Positions 10,901 through 19,740 of a stretch of 64,000 nucleotides of DNA are shown piece after piece. Below the pieces are notes generated by a model, which saw only the letters and a program-made list of their open reading frames with translations, was not told the DNA's origin and did no database searches. Both the position numbers and the translations under genes were made by a program. The stretch comes from Turritopsis dohrnii. Taxonomy: Eukaryota; Cnidaria; Hydrozoa; Anthoathecata; Oceaniidae. The stretch spans positions 1 to 64,000 of the forward strand of contig BQMF02000788.1 of NCBI GenBank assembly GCA_027922465.2, read 5' to 3'. Position 1 is the stretch's first letter; every line of letters begins with the position of its first letter.

Positions 10901-13238
10901 ATATACCTTCTTCGTATTAATTTTCGCGCATTCATGAAAAAGTTCCCATTTTTGCACGAAATTTGGTACAGAATTTCAAGCAAAAGGTTCTTGCACAAAA
11001 ATTAATAAGTGCGAAATATAATTTCTTTTTGTTTTGAAAAAAATAGCCAAAAAGCTGACTTTAATGTTTTTTTTATTTTTTCTAAGGTTTCAGGGGTTAA
11101 TGAATAAGAACATAAATTATGTAACATAAGTAGCAGTGTCCTTTTTGTTTCTTTTCTTGGTTTTGTTTTCAATCATGGCCTAATTTAATAACCAGCTAAA
11201 TAAAGTGAAAAGTATTCACACTAATGTTATCAGCTAAATATTCACGTAAATATCCACAAATAGCAACATGCTCAGTATTATATTCCAAATATGCATTTTC
11301 AAGTCAGAATGAATGCACTTTAGGTTGATTATATTAGCGTGTAAGAAGCCCTTTACAAAATTGTCATTTCGATCTACAGTTTCTACTTCTAAGGGAAAAA
11401 TTCAAAGCAAAATTTTGACTGTTTAAAAAGGCCAATGAAACTTTTTTCCTCTGAAATTACACGTGTGAAAATAAATCCCCGTGAAATAAACTTTTTTGGC
11501 AGTGTGTGAAAATTAATAAACGCAAAAAAAATCAGATCTCAATGCACGAATAGTACGAATATGGTATTCGACATATTCAACAGACAATATTCAATACTAT
11601 ATTCAAAAGACAAAAATGGAACCACTAGGTGTTAGTTGCACATATTAACAATTTTCACAGTAGTACATTATTCATTAATCTCATAAAGAACAATATTAGT
11701 AACACAATTTACCAAATTTGGGGGTACACCTTTCATGCATACCTGTTTTCCTTCACTGAGGCTAAAACTGCCAGTCATCATTTGTACAATCTGTTCAAAA
11801 AAGAAATAAAACTAATAAGAAATTTATTAGAATTTAAAGAGGATAAGTGGATGAAATAGTTCAAAACTGTGACTTCACTTGAAATGAATATTGGCTAAAA
11901 CTACCCAGAAGGTGTAAAAAACATCTTGACTGAAAGTTCCTGTTTTTCAGGGTAAGATAAGTTCGTTGCTTTTCAGATAAGTAATTACATGGCACAGCAC
12001 ACAATTTATCTTCATTACTTTTCTTGGTTTGTGTGATATTTTATTTTACAATTGAAAATAGTCAAGATGAAGGACAAAATTATTCATGTAAATGTTCTAT
12101 CTTATAATCCATTGGTAATAAAAAATTTTCATGCTTTGTTGATACAATCAATTTTTCTACTTCCCAAAGAACATTTTCATTGTAAAATATGGTGTTGTGG
12201 TAATTTAAAAATCAACTTATCTTGATGTTATGTGAGACCTACATTATTTATGGTTGGTCTTTGACTGATTATCCTGTTCCAACATTTTTCAATAACATCC
12301 AAGACGGTTTTCACATCATCATCAGGATAAAGTGACGCAATTACACCTAAACTTGGTCGCACTCCATTACGAAGTGCATCTTTGAGCAATTCATCAGAAA
12401 AATGAGGCAACTTTGTCTCCCATGGTGAATTAAGATTGCTAAACATTTCATATAGTGTTATACCCAAACTGTAAATATCTGAAGATAATGATAAGACACA
12501 AGCTTCACCAAGCACTATCTCCGGTGGTAAATAAGTGTAGGTTGTACCTATAAACACAGCAAAGAATGATGCATTTAACAAACAGTTTTCCAACATTTCA
12601 GTCGCATTTCATATTTGCTTGACCACAGCTTTGGAAATGCAAAAGATACCTTTTAATACGCTGGTAGTCATTAAACTGCGGCATGTGTCTTTCATCTCGG
12701 ATACATGGCTGAAGTCTGTGAGTTTTAAAATGACCTGCTCCAGGCTTCCAGAGACTAGAACATTGCCAGGCTTCATGTCTCTGTGAACAATGCCTGCATC
12801 ATGTAAGTATTGTAGGCCTTGAATTATCTGTGCTCCATAATCTGTTCGCTCATGAAAATTATAATAATCACTGTCATTGAATTTAGTAATCAGTTCCTTC
12901 AAATTATGGACTTGATCGCCATTGCATGTAACTTCACAAAACTCGAAAATCAATGCCGTTGGCCTAGTTGAGTATCCACGTATTCTTACCAAGTTTTTAT
13001 TTCTCAATTTGCGTAATGTTTCAACTGCTTTTAGTAGCTGTTTCTTAGATACAGTCTGCTTAAATCGTTTAACGGCTGCAGGCTTATTACGGAGTGATAT
13101 CTTGAAAACATGAGCGAACGATCCCTCACCAATAAATCCATCGCTGAAATTCAGTGGGAGGTTATGCACTTCCAGAAAATTAACTTTTTCTTCCAATAGT
13201 TTTAATGAAACACTAGAAGCTTTAGCAAATCCTGCCAT
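4926..13238 (-). CDS. Kinase-SET fusion gene: protein kinase plus KMT5A-like SET lysine methyltransferase (10 exons)
   Basis: Predicted exons are 13238-12650, 12547-12243, 11790-11743, 10817-10715, 10577-10427, 7004-6809, 6490-6425, 5933-5880, 5476-5423 and 5000-4926. All introns are GT-AG (102 to 3,422 bases) and every junction keeps phase, giving about 546 residues. Residues 30-310 form a protein kinase; about 345-464 form a SET domain; the tail is acidic. The key link is exon 3: exon 2 stops at RPTINN and exon 3 continues IVQMM, completing the usual kinase end RPT..IV..M. Exon 3 then has its own donor and joins exon 4 in phase 0. A protein that both phosphorylates and methylates would be chromatin-associated by inference only. 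The start ATG at 13,238 is the first in frame; an extra 5' exon is possible. The last exon is the weakest. The kinase-SET join is inferred from sequence, not from transcripts. Confidence 0.7.
5130..5940. repeat. Tandem duplication that duplicated a 54-bp exon
   Basis: The 5,130-5,476 segment and 5,487-5,933 share long blocks: ACCAAACAAAAGTAA, GTTCATGATCAT, CAAGGATGCTTCTTTTATATT, GGAGCT, GACTTTACATTG and CTCACATCAACT. The right copy carries about 130 extra bases at 5,560-5,690. Both copies keep a 54-base minus-strand exon with acceptor TTTAG and donor GTGAGTA. The exons encode IASVHTEEDCEQSPEIVD (5933-5880) and IMSMNTEEDGKDSHDKVD (5476-5423). Reading frame and splice sites survived while the peptides diverged, so both are probably functional exons. 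Confidence 0.85.
6809..10817 (-). CDS. SET-domain exons 4-6 (KMT5A-like) of the fusion gene
   Basis: Exon 4 (10817-10715) ends in phase 1 and exon 5 (10577-10427) supplies AG to make K, giving IDDDIKYGIFCTKDL, the opening of a SET domain. Exon 5 ends in TG and exon 6 (7004-6809) starts with T, rebuilding the cysteine of KMWCIDGTH, a conserved SET motif (C399). The next landmarks are RLGKFVNDSPPHFANC (407-422), the SAM-binding and pseudoknot segment where KMT5A enzymes have N-H-S, then THLCL and GTEIRYSYG (447-455), matching the GEEITYNYG type of the KMT5A-A-like subfamily. D replaces H in NHS and S replaces N/D in the YxYG motif, so activity cannot be assumed. The 3.4-kb intron 5 holds transposon fragments. 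Confidence 0.88.
7345..7490. repeat. Short repeat-like insert with hairpin, intron 5
   Basis: A GC-richer stretch in an AT-rich intron contains the hairpin GTCGCGAAGCGAC (7,361-7,373), then GGGGTGTTGGGGGGTGCTGT and CCCCCC. It looks like a short interspersed or inverted-repeat element rather than coding sequence. The rest of 7,030-8,110 shows no gene. Family identity is unknown. Confidence 0.35.
8120..8428 (-). pseudogene. hAT/ZMYM-type transposase fragment
   Basis: The central part of this frame (SFNFICDLVISQHIF, then SYKLQTNVSEAVNLINALKSE) has the F-x-F-x-x-x-L-V-I...LQ...A...I..LK pattern of the helical region inserted in hAT-type transposases related to ZMYM1 and the TTF-zinc-finger proteins. 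No hATC dimerisation motif or zinc finger adjoins it, so it is a truncated remnant lying in intron 5 of the kinase-SET gene. The recall is by pattern and moderate only. A second, N-terminal hAT fragment lies at 40.7 kb and may belong to a related family. Confidence 0.45.
8640..9577 (-). CDS. Possible small nested multi-exon gene (OTU/vertnin-like?)
   Basis: An ATG at 9,577 opens a 92-codon exon (9577-9302) beginning MRIHEFELMYERACSPF and ending at a GTATGC donor in phase 0. A plausible second exon (8994-8948, acceptor CTGTAG, donor GTAGGT) contains ANGNCL, which resembles the catalytic Cys loop of OTU-like domains (D/N-G-N-C-L). A third segment starting at 8,815 contains ICCDTTWSGFLCILGLSN, similar to the helix after it in vertnin/OTU-like proteins. 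Exon 2 to exon 3 phases do not fit the best third-exon frame, so either another splice site is used or the copy is broken. It lies on the same strand as, and inside an intron of, the kinase-SET gene. Confidence 0.3.
9578..10330. other. Non-coding stretch with repeated AGGGGGTAAA motif
   Basis: No gene is visible. AGGGGGTAAAT occurs at 9,578 and 10,002, its inverse TTTACCCCCT at 9,656, TTACCCCCTT at 10,057 and AGGGGGTTT at 10,121. The first and the 10,057 copies are inverted and could mark the ends of a roughly 490-bp inverted-repeat element, but the arms are only about 12 bases. Confidence 0.3.
10915..11010. mobile_element. Small inverted-repeat element (TTAATTTTCGCGC ends)
   Basis: The ends TTAATTTTCGCGCA and TTGCACAAAAATTAATA are near-perfect inverses about 95 bases apart. 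A related pair (TTAATTTTCGCGC / GCGCGCAAAAATTATT) is at 17,731-17,783. It looks like a miniature non-autonomous DNA element in intron 3 of the kinase-SET gene. Confidence 0.5.
12243..13238 (-). CDS. Kinase-domain exons 1-2 of the fusion gene
   Basis: Exon 1 (13238-12650) and exon 2 (12547-12243) are joined across a 102-base GTATCT...TTATAG intron at phase 1, rebuilding the codon for G in G-T-T-Y. Visible kinase motifs are the glycine loop GEGSFAHV (37-44), the ATP-binding lysine in AAVKRF (K57), HRDMKPGNV (152-160) with catalytic D154 and N159, DFS in place of DFG (175-177), the activation-segment end TYLPPE in place of APE (ends at residue 206), and SDIYSLG (219-225) of the F helix. All catalytic residues are present, so an active Ser/Thr or TKL-type kinase is likely; DFS for DFG is a tolerated variant in some kinases. 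No signal peptide or membrane segment precedes the domain. Confidence 0.88.
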
Positions 13239-13707
13239 TGACGAAAAGATGATACATAATACTTTACCAAATTATTATCTAGTGAGCTGAAAAATGGAAA
13301 GAAGCATGTGGCTGAAAAAGCTTTTGAAATCTCTCCAATGAATGAAAATATATTTATAGTATCCTGGGGACACATAGTATTTTAGCTGGTTTGGCCACAA
13401 TTATAAAAACTGAAAATCGCTAGCCGTTCATCCCTCAATATCTTTGCAATCAGCAATTGAATAAATGAATTAATTCATCAACAAAAGATATACAAAGTTG
13501 TTATAAATAAAGATAAATAATACATAAACTAAAATAAGACAACTGATACTCATCACACTCATAGTACTTGCAGTTCAAATTATTGATTGTAAAGTCTACA
13601 TAAGAATAGTGGGTAGAGTCGTAGCTTAGAGTGTGTTAAATGCATGTACTTAACATGAAATATATAGAGTTTTGAATTTGGGTAGTGTTCTGGAAAGGAA
13701 AAATTTT

Positions 13708-13895
13708 GGCATTGCAATCTATGCAGTACCAAGGGGCTTCATTTTCAGACTGGACAAGAGCTTCGAAATCTTTGGTGGAAATTTTGCTACATTTTTTGTT
13801 AATCCAGCAGTTATATACACACAGTAGTAATCACAAAAAAGGAAGTTGCAATTTTCAGTAACTAGCTTATTACAAATTGGACAGACATATTTCTC
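13708..13895 (-). pseudogene. Frameshifted PHD-finger remnant (retroelement type)
   Basis: Minus-strand reading gives CPICNKLVTENCNFLFCDYYC, then after a one-base frame change KKCSKISTKDFEALVQSE, and ends WYCIDC. This is the Cys4-His-Cys3 spacing of a PHD finger, with the His position replaced (N). PHD fingers of this sort accompany LINE open reading frames in invertebrates; the LINE ORF1-like fragment just upstream fits. The break lies near 13,810. The flank 13,240-13,700 shows no gene. Confidence 0.55.
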
Positions 13896-14439
13896 ATTAT
13901 CAGATACAAACATTAAAAAAAACAAATAAACAAACAAAATCAGACAGAGGGAAAAATTAGAAGGAAAAAAGAAAATAGTATTCACGAATCAGGGTACAAA
14001 ACGTCCAGAGCGAAAAACAAGCACACTTTTACTGCACCATTATGAAAAGTTTATAAGGTCGGTGCACATCAGAAATTACAAAATAATGGCTCCATTTCCA
14101 CTTAACAAATTTTAGCGGAAAAACTTCGAGCGGAATTATTCCACTGTGTATGATTATTGGTTAGTCACAAAGAAAAAGGGGTGTGTGAGTTAAAATTTAT
14201 TGAAGTTTGAACTCGAAAGAAAAATTGATTCAAGCAAAAATATAGTCTGAGAAAAATCCCATTATCTTAGACGCAGATGATACTGTTTTCCCATTGTCAG
14301 TTTTTCTAAAATGAATCTTTTCATTTAGATATCGGAAAGATGCGATTAGACGATCTATTTGAAGTTTTCTGAACATCCACATCAATTTCTGAAAATATCA
14401 GTTTAAGTTGTAGTTAAAGTAAATACCTTGACCTTCAGG

Positions 14440-14870
14440 AAATTCGAGCGAATTCCTGTCACAGTGTTTCAGTTTTTCTCTAGTCTCAGGCTCAAGCGCT
14501 TCCTTAACAAACTTCCGATTAAGGAATCGACAGCTTTTTTTCTTTAGTAGCTGAATTCCTAGCCAAGGAAAGGCGGCCCTCTATGCCCAACTCTTTGATA
14601 TTAATGTCTACGGCTCCTAACAATTCGATAACCTTTGATTTAAGGTCATCACCATCGTCAACATGAGATGGAATACCTGTAATTTCTAAGTTCGATCTTA
14701 TACCGGTATTGGTTGGTAGCGTGAAGTTCACTTTCTAAGGAGGATATTTGAGTTTCGAATGAAACTTACCTGTTTTTCCAGGATTTAATTTTTTTCAAAC
14801 AGCTCCGAGATTAAAGATAGTTGGGAAGAGATACCATCGAATCTTTGGTTCATATAGCTTTTTGGAATTG
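14440..14870 (-). pseudogene. LINE ORF1-like (transposase-22 type) remnant
   Basis: In three alternating minus-strand frames the segment shows a coiled-coil-like part (ETQISSLESELHATNQ near 14,740), the central NLEITGIPSHVDD motif followed by LKSKVIELLGAVDI (about 14,690-14,600), and the end NRKFVKEALEPETREKL (about 14,530-14,480). This order (coiled coil, RRM-like L-E-I-x-G-I-P, C-terminal basic domain) is that of L1-ORF1-like proteins found in cnidarian LINEs. At least two frame changes show decay. No RT follows directly. Confidence 0.65.
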
Positions 14871-14872
14871 AT

Positions 14873-15079
14873 TCATCTCTCTTGTAGTTGTTTATTAGAT
14901 AAAGCGGTATTATGAATATTGATTAAGATGCAGGCGTTAACTTGTCTGCTTAGACGTCTGCACTCATCAGTGTCAAAACGGGAACGAATTAATGAATTGT
15001 TAGAGAGTAAGTCGTATTTCTGAGGCCTTCCAGATGAAATATCAACCCCAGAAACCAAATATATAGGTTTTGAGTTCAA
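14873..15079 (-). CDS. Unidentified 68-codon frame upstream of the LINE ORF1 remnant
   Basis: An intact ATG frame (starts MNSKPIYLVSGVDISSGRPQ) adjoins the LINE ORF1 remnant on the same strand. It may be part of the same dead element, for example a degraded N-terminus. No domain is recognisable, and coding status is doubtful. Confidence 0.2.
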   Translation of the reverse strand: MNSKPIYLVSGVDISSGRPQKYDLLSNNSLIRSRFDTDECRRLSRQVNACILINIHNTALSNKQLQER

Positions 15080-15299
15080 GGTAAAGTGTATAAATAAGGC
15101 AAAGAAGAAACAGTTTTTCAGAAAAAAACCTCATTTCACTCAGAAGCTTCCTTGGTCGGAAGATTTATTATCATTAACTCGAGTTACCAATTTAAAATTT
15201 AAATTGATCTCATTGTGTTGTAGTACTAATCGAGTTAAGAACTGTACATTCTATTGTATTTCATTCGTTAATAGACTCTTCAAACAACGTTCAAAATAA

Positions 15300-15715
15300 G
15301 GCCAGACCTTTGAAATTTGAGGACCCAATAAACACTCAACACTCAAATTGTTTAAAGAAACACGTAAGCAAAGTAAGCAAAAGTAAGGACAAATTTAGTC
15401 TTCTCATGACTCTAGTCAGCTTTTTCTATCTTCAAAAGTATCACCGTACAAAACCAACAGTAACAGAGACCTATTTATTTTGTGGACCCTATAAACACTA
15501 AAATTTAGAAAACGTACAGTAAACTTACTTGAAAAAACCGGGCCCGGTCAAAAAGTGTAACAGACCCTTTAAACATGCATAAACAGCATAAAAAGAAACC
15601 GGGCCCATTGTCGGACCCGCTAAAAAAAATGGACCCGTCAAACCAACATGTAAAGTAAAAATGGACCCGGTAAACACGCATATGGACTTACTTACTTACT
15701 TACTTACTTACTTAC
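15300..15715. repeat. Recurring GGACCC-NN-TAAAC motif and (ACTT)n microsatellite
   Basis: GGACCCAATAAAC (15,320), GGACCCTATAAAC (15,483), GACCCTTTAAAC (15,564), GGACCCGCTAAA (15,614), GGACCCGTCAAAC (15,631) and GGACCCGGTAAAC (15,662) recur at uneven spacing. A 30-base (ACTT)n run follows at 15,686-15,715. No ORF explains the recurrence. It may be a degenerate tandem array. Confidence 0.6.
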
Positions 15716-16349
15716 CGTCTCGTGGAGTTTCGGCTTAAGTTTGAATCACGAGCAACAGCTGCAATATTCCGAGAAAGTACTCAAAAATTACTGGTATTAC
15801 TCCCGTTGTACGGAGAAGTCTGGTTCAGTTTTTAACTGGGAAAATAACTGAGTAATTATCAATATTTTATTTTCCCAAACTTTTGTGAAAAGTAATTACA
15901 TATATTCTTCCTAATAAAAGACATCAATGTCAATGCTTAACAAGATGACAACAGGTATAAAAATGTTACAAAAACAACTCTAACAGCTAAAAGGCTAAAG
16001 CTTTAAAATAAAAGTTAAGATCGTACGGATGTTTAAATTTATTCGGAAAAAGCGTAATGGTCTGCTGTGACTGAGGATTGCTTTGCTTTTATTTAGGAAC
16101 TGCCGGCTCCACGGAAAGAACTTAATTTTAAAGAAGAAAACAACGTTTATGAAATTTATTTGGATTCATTTTTGACCCTTTACTCCATCACAACGAGAAA
16201 ACTGTCATGCAGTAGCGTAATAAGATCTTACAGACTTTATTTGGGCTTGTCAGCTTTGTGTATTCATCCCTCCCTAATACTACTAGTTTATAGGCTTGCA
16301 ATAGCATCAGCAATTACTGTAGGCAATTAATGAACATGTGTAGGAACTT

Positions 16350-16930
16350 TTAAGTGACGTCATATGGGAATAACTGAGGACAGCTGACTCACACTCACCC
16401 CCGGAATTTTTGGTAAGCTATTGGTCCAATGGTTACTTTATACCATAAGCTTCCACCGTGCAAAGTTTCAGCCATTTTCGTTATGGGTTAGAAAAGTGTT
16501 AACCCTTTGAGGTGACGTCACAGAAATAATCAAGGCCAGCTGACCAGCTGTTACCCCCGGATTTTTCGGTAAGTTCTTTGACCAATTATCTCGTCATCAC
16601 ATAGGCTTTCTCTAAGCAGAATTTCAGCTATTTACCAGATGGGTTTAGCTGCTGCAAAATTTTGGGTCCTCGCTGGGCAGCTGACCCAGCAGTACCCCCG
16701 GATATTTTGATAAGTTATTAAATTTTTCAAAGTCATTAAACAAGTACTTTATTCCCTGCAATTTATGTCCATTTACGGAATGGGTTACCTTTATGTAAAT
16801 TTTTGTGGAATTAGGGGGTCCATGGGAACCAGACCCCCCACAGCTGGAGCAGCTGACCGAGTTAAAAATGCTTTAACTGATACTTAGTGTCCGTTGGTGA
16901 TGTCAAACCTTCTGTGCCAAATGGGTTAGG
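16350..16930. repeat. Diverged ~150-bp tandem repeat, about four units
   Basis: Each unit contains a GTGACGTCA-like start (16,356; 16,512), an AGCTGACxxxGC block, ACCCCCGGAATTT or CCCCGGATTTTT and GGTAAG/GATAAG (16,400; 16,555; 16,696), then TTTCAGCCATTT / ATTTCAGCTATTTACC and ATGGGTTAG (16,485; 16,641; 16,781). The fourth unit, up to 16,930, keeps CAGCTGACC and AAATGGGTTAG. Units are well diverged, hence old. The 15,720-16,350 flank shows no gene. Confidence 0.65.
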
Positions 16931-16949
16931 CAAACATGTCACTGGCTCT

Positions 16950-17576
16950 TGGACTACATGTGCAAGTCGTGGATTTCATGTATATCGTGAAATTTGAACA
17001 GTCTAAAAGTGGAACAAGAGATTAATAATGTCCATGATCCTTTTGCGATTTCCTTGGGGACTGAAATACCTGGAAAACTGACAGATAAAGAAATTGTAGG
17101 ACATATCCCTCGTGAAATCAGTCGTTTCTGTCATTACTTCTTGAATTATGGTGGAAAATTGGAAACTCGTGTTACTTGTGCTAGATATAGGGGCCATCTC
17201 CCATTCCAACAGGAGGTTTAGAGATTCCTATTCTCTTGATTGTACTTAAAGCAGATTCTACGGATGAAGTGTTAGAGCAAATGGAGAATCTGGTTAAAAG
17301 CAAATGGAGAATCTGGTTAATAGCTATTACATTGAGCCTGATCAGATAGTTGCTGAGGAAGGAGAAGATGACAAAGAAGGCGAAGGAGACAAAATTGATC
17401 TTGATATCGAACTTGTTCTTGAGTCTGAAATAGAAGAGACCCAAGAAGAGATAAGTGCTCCGACAAGCGTTGACGTAGTACCAGAAACACAGACCCAAAC
17501 TGTACCTGAAACCCAAGACATTGGAAGTACTCAAATAATTCCAGAAAAACAAGATGTTATTGTCATTGATGATTAG
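16950..17576 (+). pseudogene. HIRAN-domain gene copy with frameshifts and a 23-bp duplication
   Basis: The 16,994-17,221 frame carries NVHDPFAISL, then VGHIPREISRFCHYFLNYGG, the signature of the HIRAN-like domain multiplied in cnidarian genomes. Upstream, RGFHVYREI in another frame is its usual beginning. Downstream, after a second frame change at about 17,195, GGLEI-type sequence and KADSTDEVLEQMENLV continue. A direct duplication of 22 bases (17,276-17,297 and 17,299-17,320, offset 23) then shifts the frame. The acidic tail from 17,304 to a TAG at 17,574 reads IEPDQIVAEEGEDDKEGEGD and onward and is Glu/Gln-rich, ending VIVIDD. HIRAN domains bind DNA ends in SMARCA-type helicases; the role of the stand-alone animal version is unknown. 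Confidence 0.72.
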
Positions 17577-17730
17577 ACCTTTATATTCATGAAAGAAATT
17601 TATTAAAGTTAAACTCAGTAGCTCTCTTTTACTGTTGTTCTTAATGAAGCCGTTCGACCAGAAAAGTAGTAAAATGAAAAAATGACCTTAGAAATAGCTA
17701 AAAAGTGATTTTCACTAATTCACACACCCT

Positions 17731-17783
17731 TTAATTTTCGCGCACCTTTCCTGCGTCAAAATAAAAGGCGCGCAAAAATTATT
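17731..17783. mobile_element. Miniature inverted-repeat element at the BEL/Pao breakpoint
   Basis: TTAATTTTCGCGC (17,731) and GCGCGCAAAAATTATT (17,768) are inverted. The same end motif flanks 10,915-11,010. It sits exactly where the BEL/Pao reading frame is lost, so its insertion or a deletion at it may have truncated that element. Confidence 0.5.
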
Positions 17784-17789
17784 GGCATT

Positions 17790-19044
17790 ATGATACCTGC
17801 CGGCGATATTTGGGAATTCCTACTCTTCTTAAAAAGTTCAAAAGCTTTTTCTTCATCAACTTCACCACCAACAAAGTCGTCCACAAAGAAAGTTTTGATA
17901 ACAGCGTGTACAAATTCAGGATCAAAATCGTAACTTTCGGCGTGTTTTCTCACAGTGGCGTCTAAAATGAAAGGCGTGCTGGTTACCCCAAATATGAACC
18001 GAGCGAAGCGATTTCTGACGATGGTCGGTTGATCTGCGAAGACGTTACCAAACCGTAAAAAACATAAATAGTCTCTTTCTTGTTCCGTAACACTGATTTG
18101 GTAAAAAGCCTTTTCAAATCCTCACACAGAGGAACTATTTGTGAACGGAATCGTAGTAATATATCAAGCAGGAGCGGGGTTAATTGTGGACCCTTCATTA
18201 AACAGTCATTCAAACTTGGCCCTTTATCTTTAGCAGAAGCGTCGAATAGGATGTGTTCTTTCTTAGTTTGTGTATCGTTGCGGATGACAGCGTGATGTGG
18301 TAGATAGCTCGTTTCCTCGATATTTCCAGTGTCAGGTGCAGGTTCAATGATTCCTTGCTCAGATTGTTCCTTCATAATTTCGTTGTATTGTTTCAAAAGT
18401 TCAGGGTCTTTGCGTAGTTTAGCGTGCAGTTTCAATAAGCCATTTTTACTTATCTTAAAATTGTCAGATACAATAGGATGATTTTCCTTGACGGGTAGAT
18501 TTACCTCGTAGCGTTGATTCTCGTCGCGCGTAATCGCTTCAGAGTAAACGTCGACGAATGGTTTCTTAATTTCTTCATCCAAAATAGAGTTCTCGTTCAT
18601 CATGAGGTTCACTTGTGTAGTGCCAGGGGGTGGAAACTTATTCGGGTTGGTCATGGAGGGACCGTTCAAAACCCATCCAAACACTGTCTCCATAGCAACC
18701 AAACCTTGTGAAGTTTTCAATCTTATGACATTACCCGTGAAAAAATGCCACAAGTCTGAACCAATTAACAAATCTACTTCACCTTCAAATTCACCTTTAT
18801 CCGCAAATGTAATGGAATCAAAACCTAATTGAGATGTGTTGACGACATGGGAGGGATGAGCACAAAGAAAAACACAAAGCATGAAAATCAATCTCCTCAT
18901 GATTAATTCTTGTTTCACAATAGGAAGCTTAAAAAAATCACAGACTTTCTCAGAAATATACGTGCATTGTGAGGCTTGATCGAAAAGTGTTTTAATTTTC
19001 ATCTCTTTCTTTGCGTCATGTGTACAAATGGCTGATTTATGCAA
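17790..19044 (-). pseudogene. BEL/Pao retrotransposon pol: aspartic-protease-like and RT regions, truncated
   Basis: Minus-strand frames 19,044-17,983 and 17,953-17,790 encode a pol-like product. In order: a protease-type region (LFDQASQCTYISEKVC, later DLLIGSDLWHF), the linker GWVLNGPSM typical of BEL/Pao, the RT start (HHAVIRND, then LFDASAKDKGPSLNDCL), and, in a second frame, the catalytic FVDDFVGG (YVDD box variant). A frame change lies near 17,970 and coding stops at a 17.79-kb breakpoint, so RNase H and integrase are missing. BEL/Pao elements copy via RNA in a gag-derived particle. This copy cannot make a full pol. Confidence 0.85.
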
Positions 19045-19740
19045 ACCTTTGCAATAAAAACAGTGTTTTGTTTTAATGCATTCAGTTTATGATTTTTCTG
19101 TAAACATAAATAGCAATGTCCGTGTTTTTTCAAAAAATCTTTTCTCGCTTTCCTATCTGTTATGACAGTACGTTTATCCGACCAGTGACTGTCCTTACAA
19201 AACACACACGATAGGTAAGTTTTCCCAGAGCTCTTATTCCTATTCCCTGTATAAAGAGTGGCACCCGTGGCTGGGGGATCAAACGTAGAAAAAGAAGTGT
19301 TACAGACAGCACTTGTTTCCATCACCTTCACTTCATTGTTGATCAGGTCTAGGAGTTTCGTGAGATCCCAACAATCACCCTCTTTATTTGCCCTGTTCAC
19401 ATGTTTCTTAAAATCATTTGGTAGTCTTTCTAAAACAACTGGTACTAACAAAGTTCCATAATTTTCTCCTTCAACACCCAAACTTTGTAAACATTGAACA
19501 TGTGTACTAATGTTATCGTACAGTTCTCGAATTCCTTGCACATCATTCTCATTTTCGATTCTTCTCAAGGTCAATAGTTCATTCATATGAGCTGTAATAA
19601 TTGCGTTAGTTGCAATCCTTCAATAACTCTGATTGCATCACCATACAAATAACGTCACAAATAGTTGAATTTCTTCACATCTGACAGGCAAGTTTGAGAG
19701 TCTAAAGAAGAAGTCAATTGAGGCATCCACCGAAAATGGC
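18999..19740 (-). pseudogene. BEL/Pao gag, middle and zinc-knuckle part
   Basis: The intact stretch 19,586-18,999 has ENDVQGIRELYDNISTHVQC and LVPVVLERLPNDFK, hallmarks of the gag-like region of BEL/Pao, then the zinc-knuckle area (CVFCKDSHWSD, HGHCYLCLQKNHK) with one position altered. It continues upstream with an in-frame TGA near 19,665 into GDAIRVIEGLQLT and, before the stop, CLSDVKKFNYL. At about 19,740 it is cut by a LINE insertion. The frame overlaps the pol frame at 19,044-18,999. Confidence 0.82.

Noticed and set aside
15686..15715. CRISPR-like or regulatory array at the ACTT run
   Set aside because: It is a simple tetranucleotide microsatellite with no spacers.
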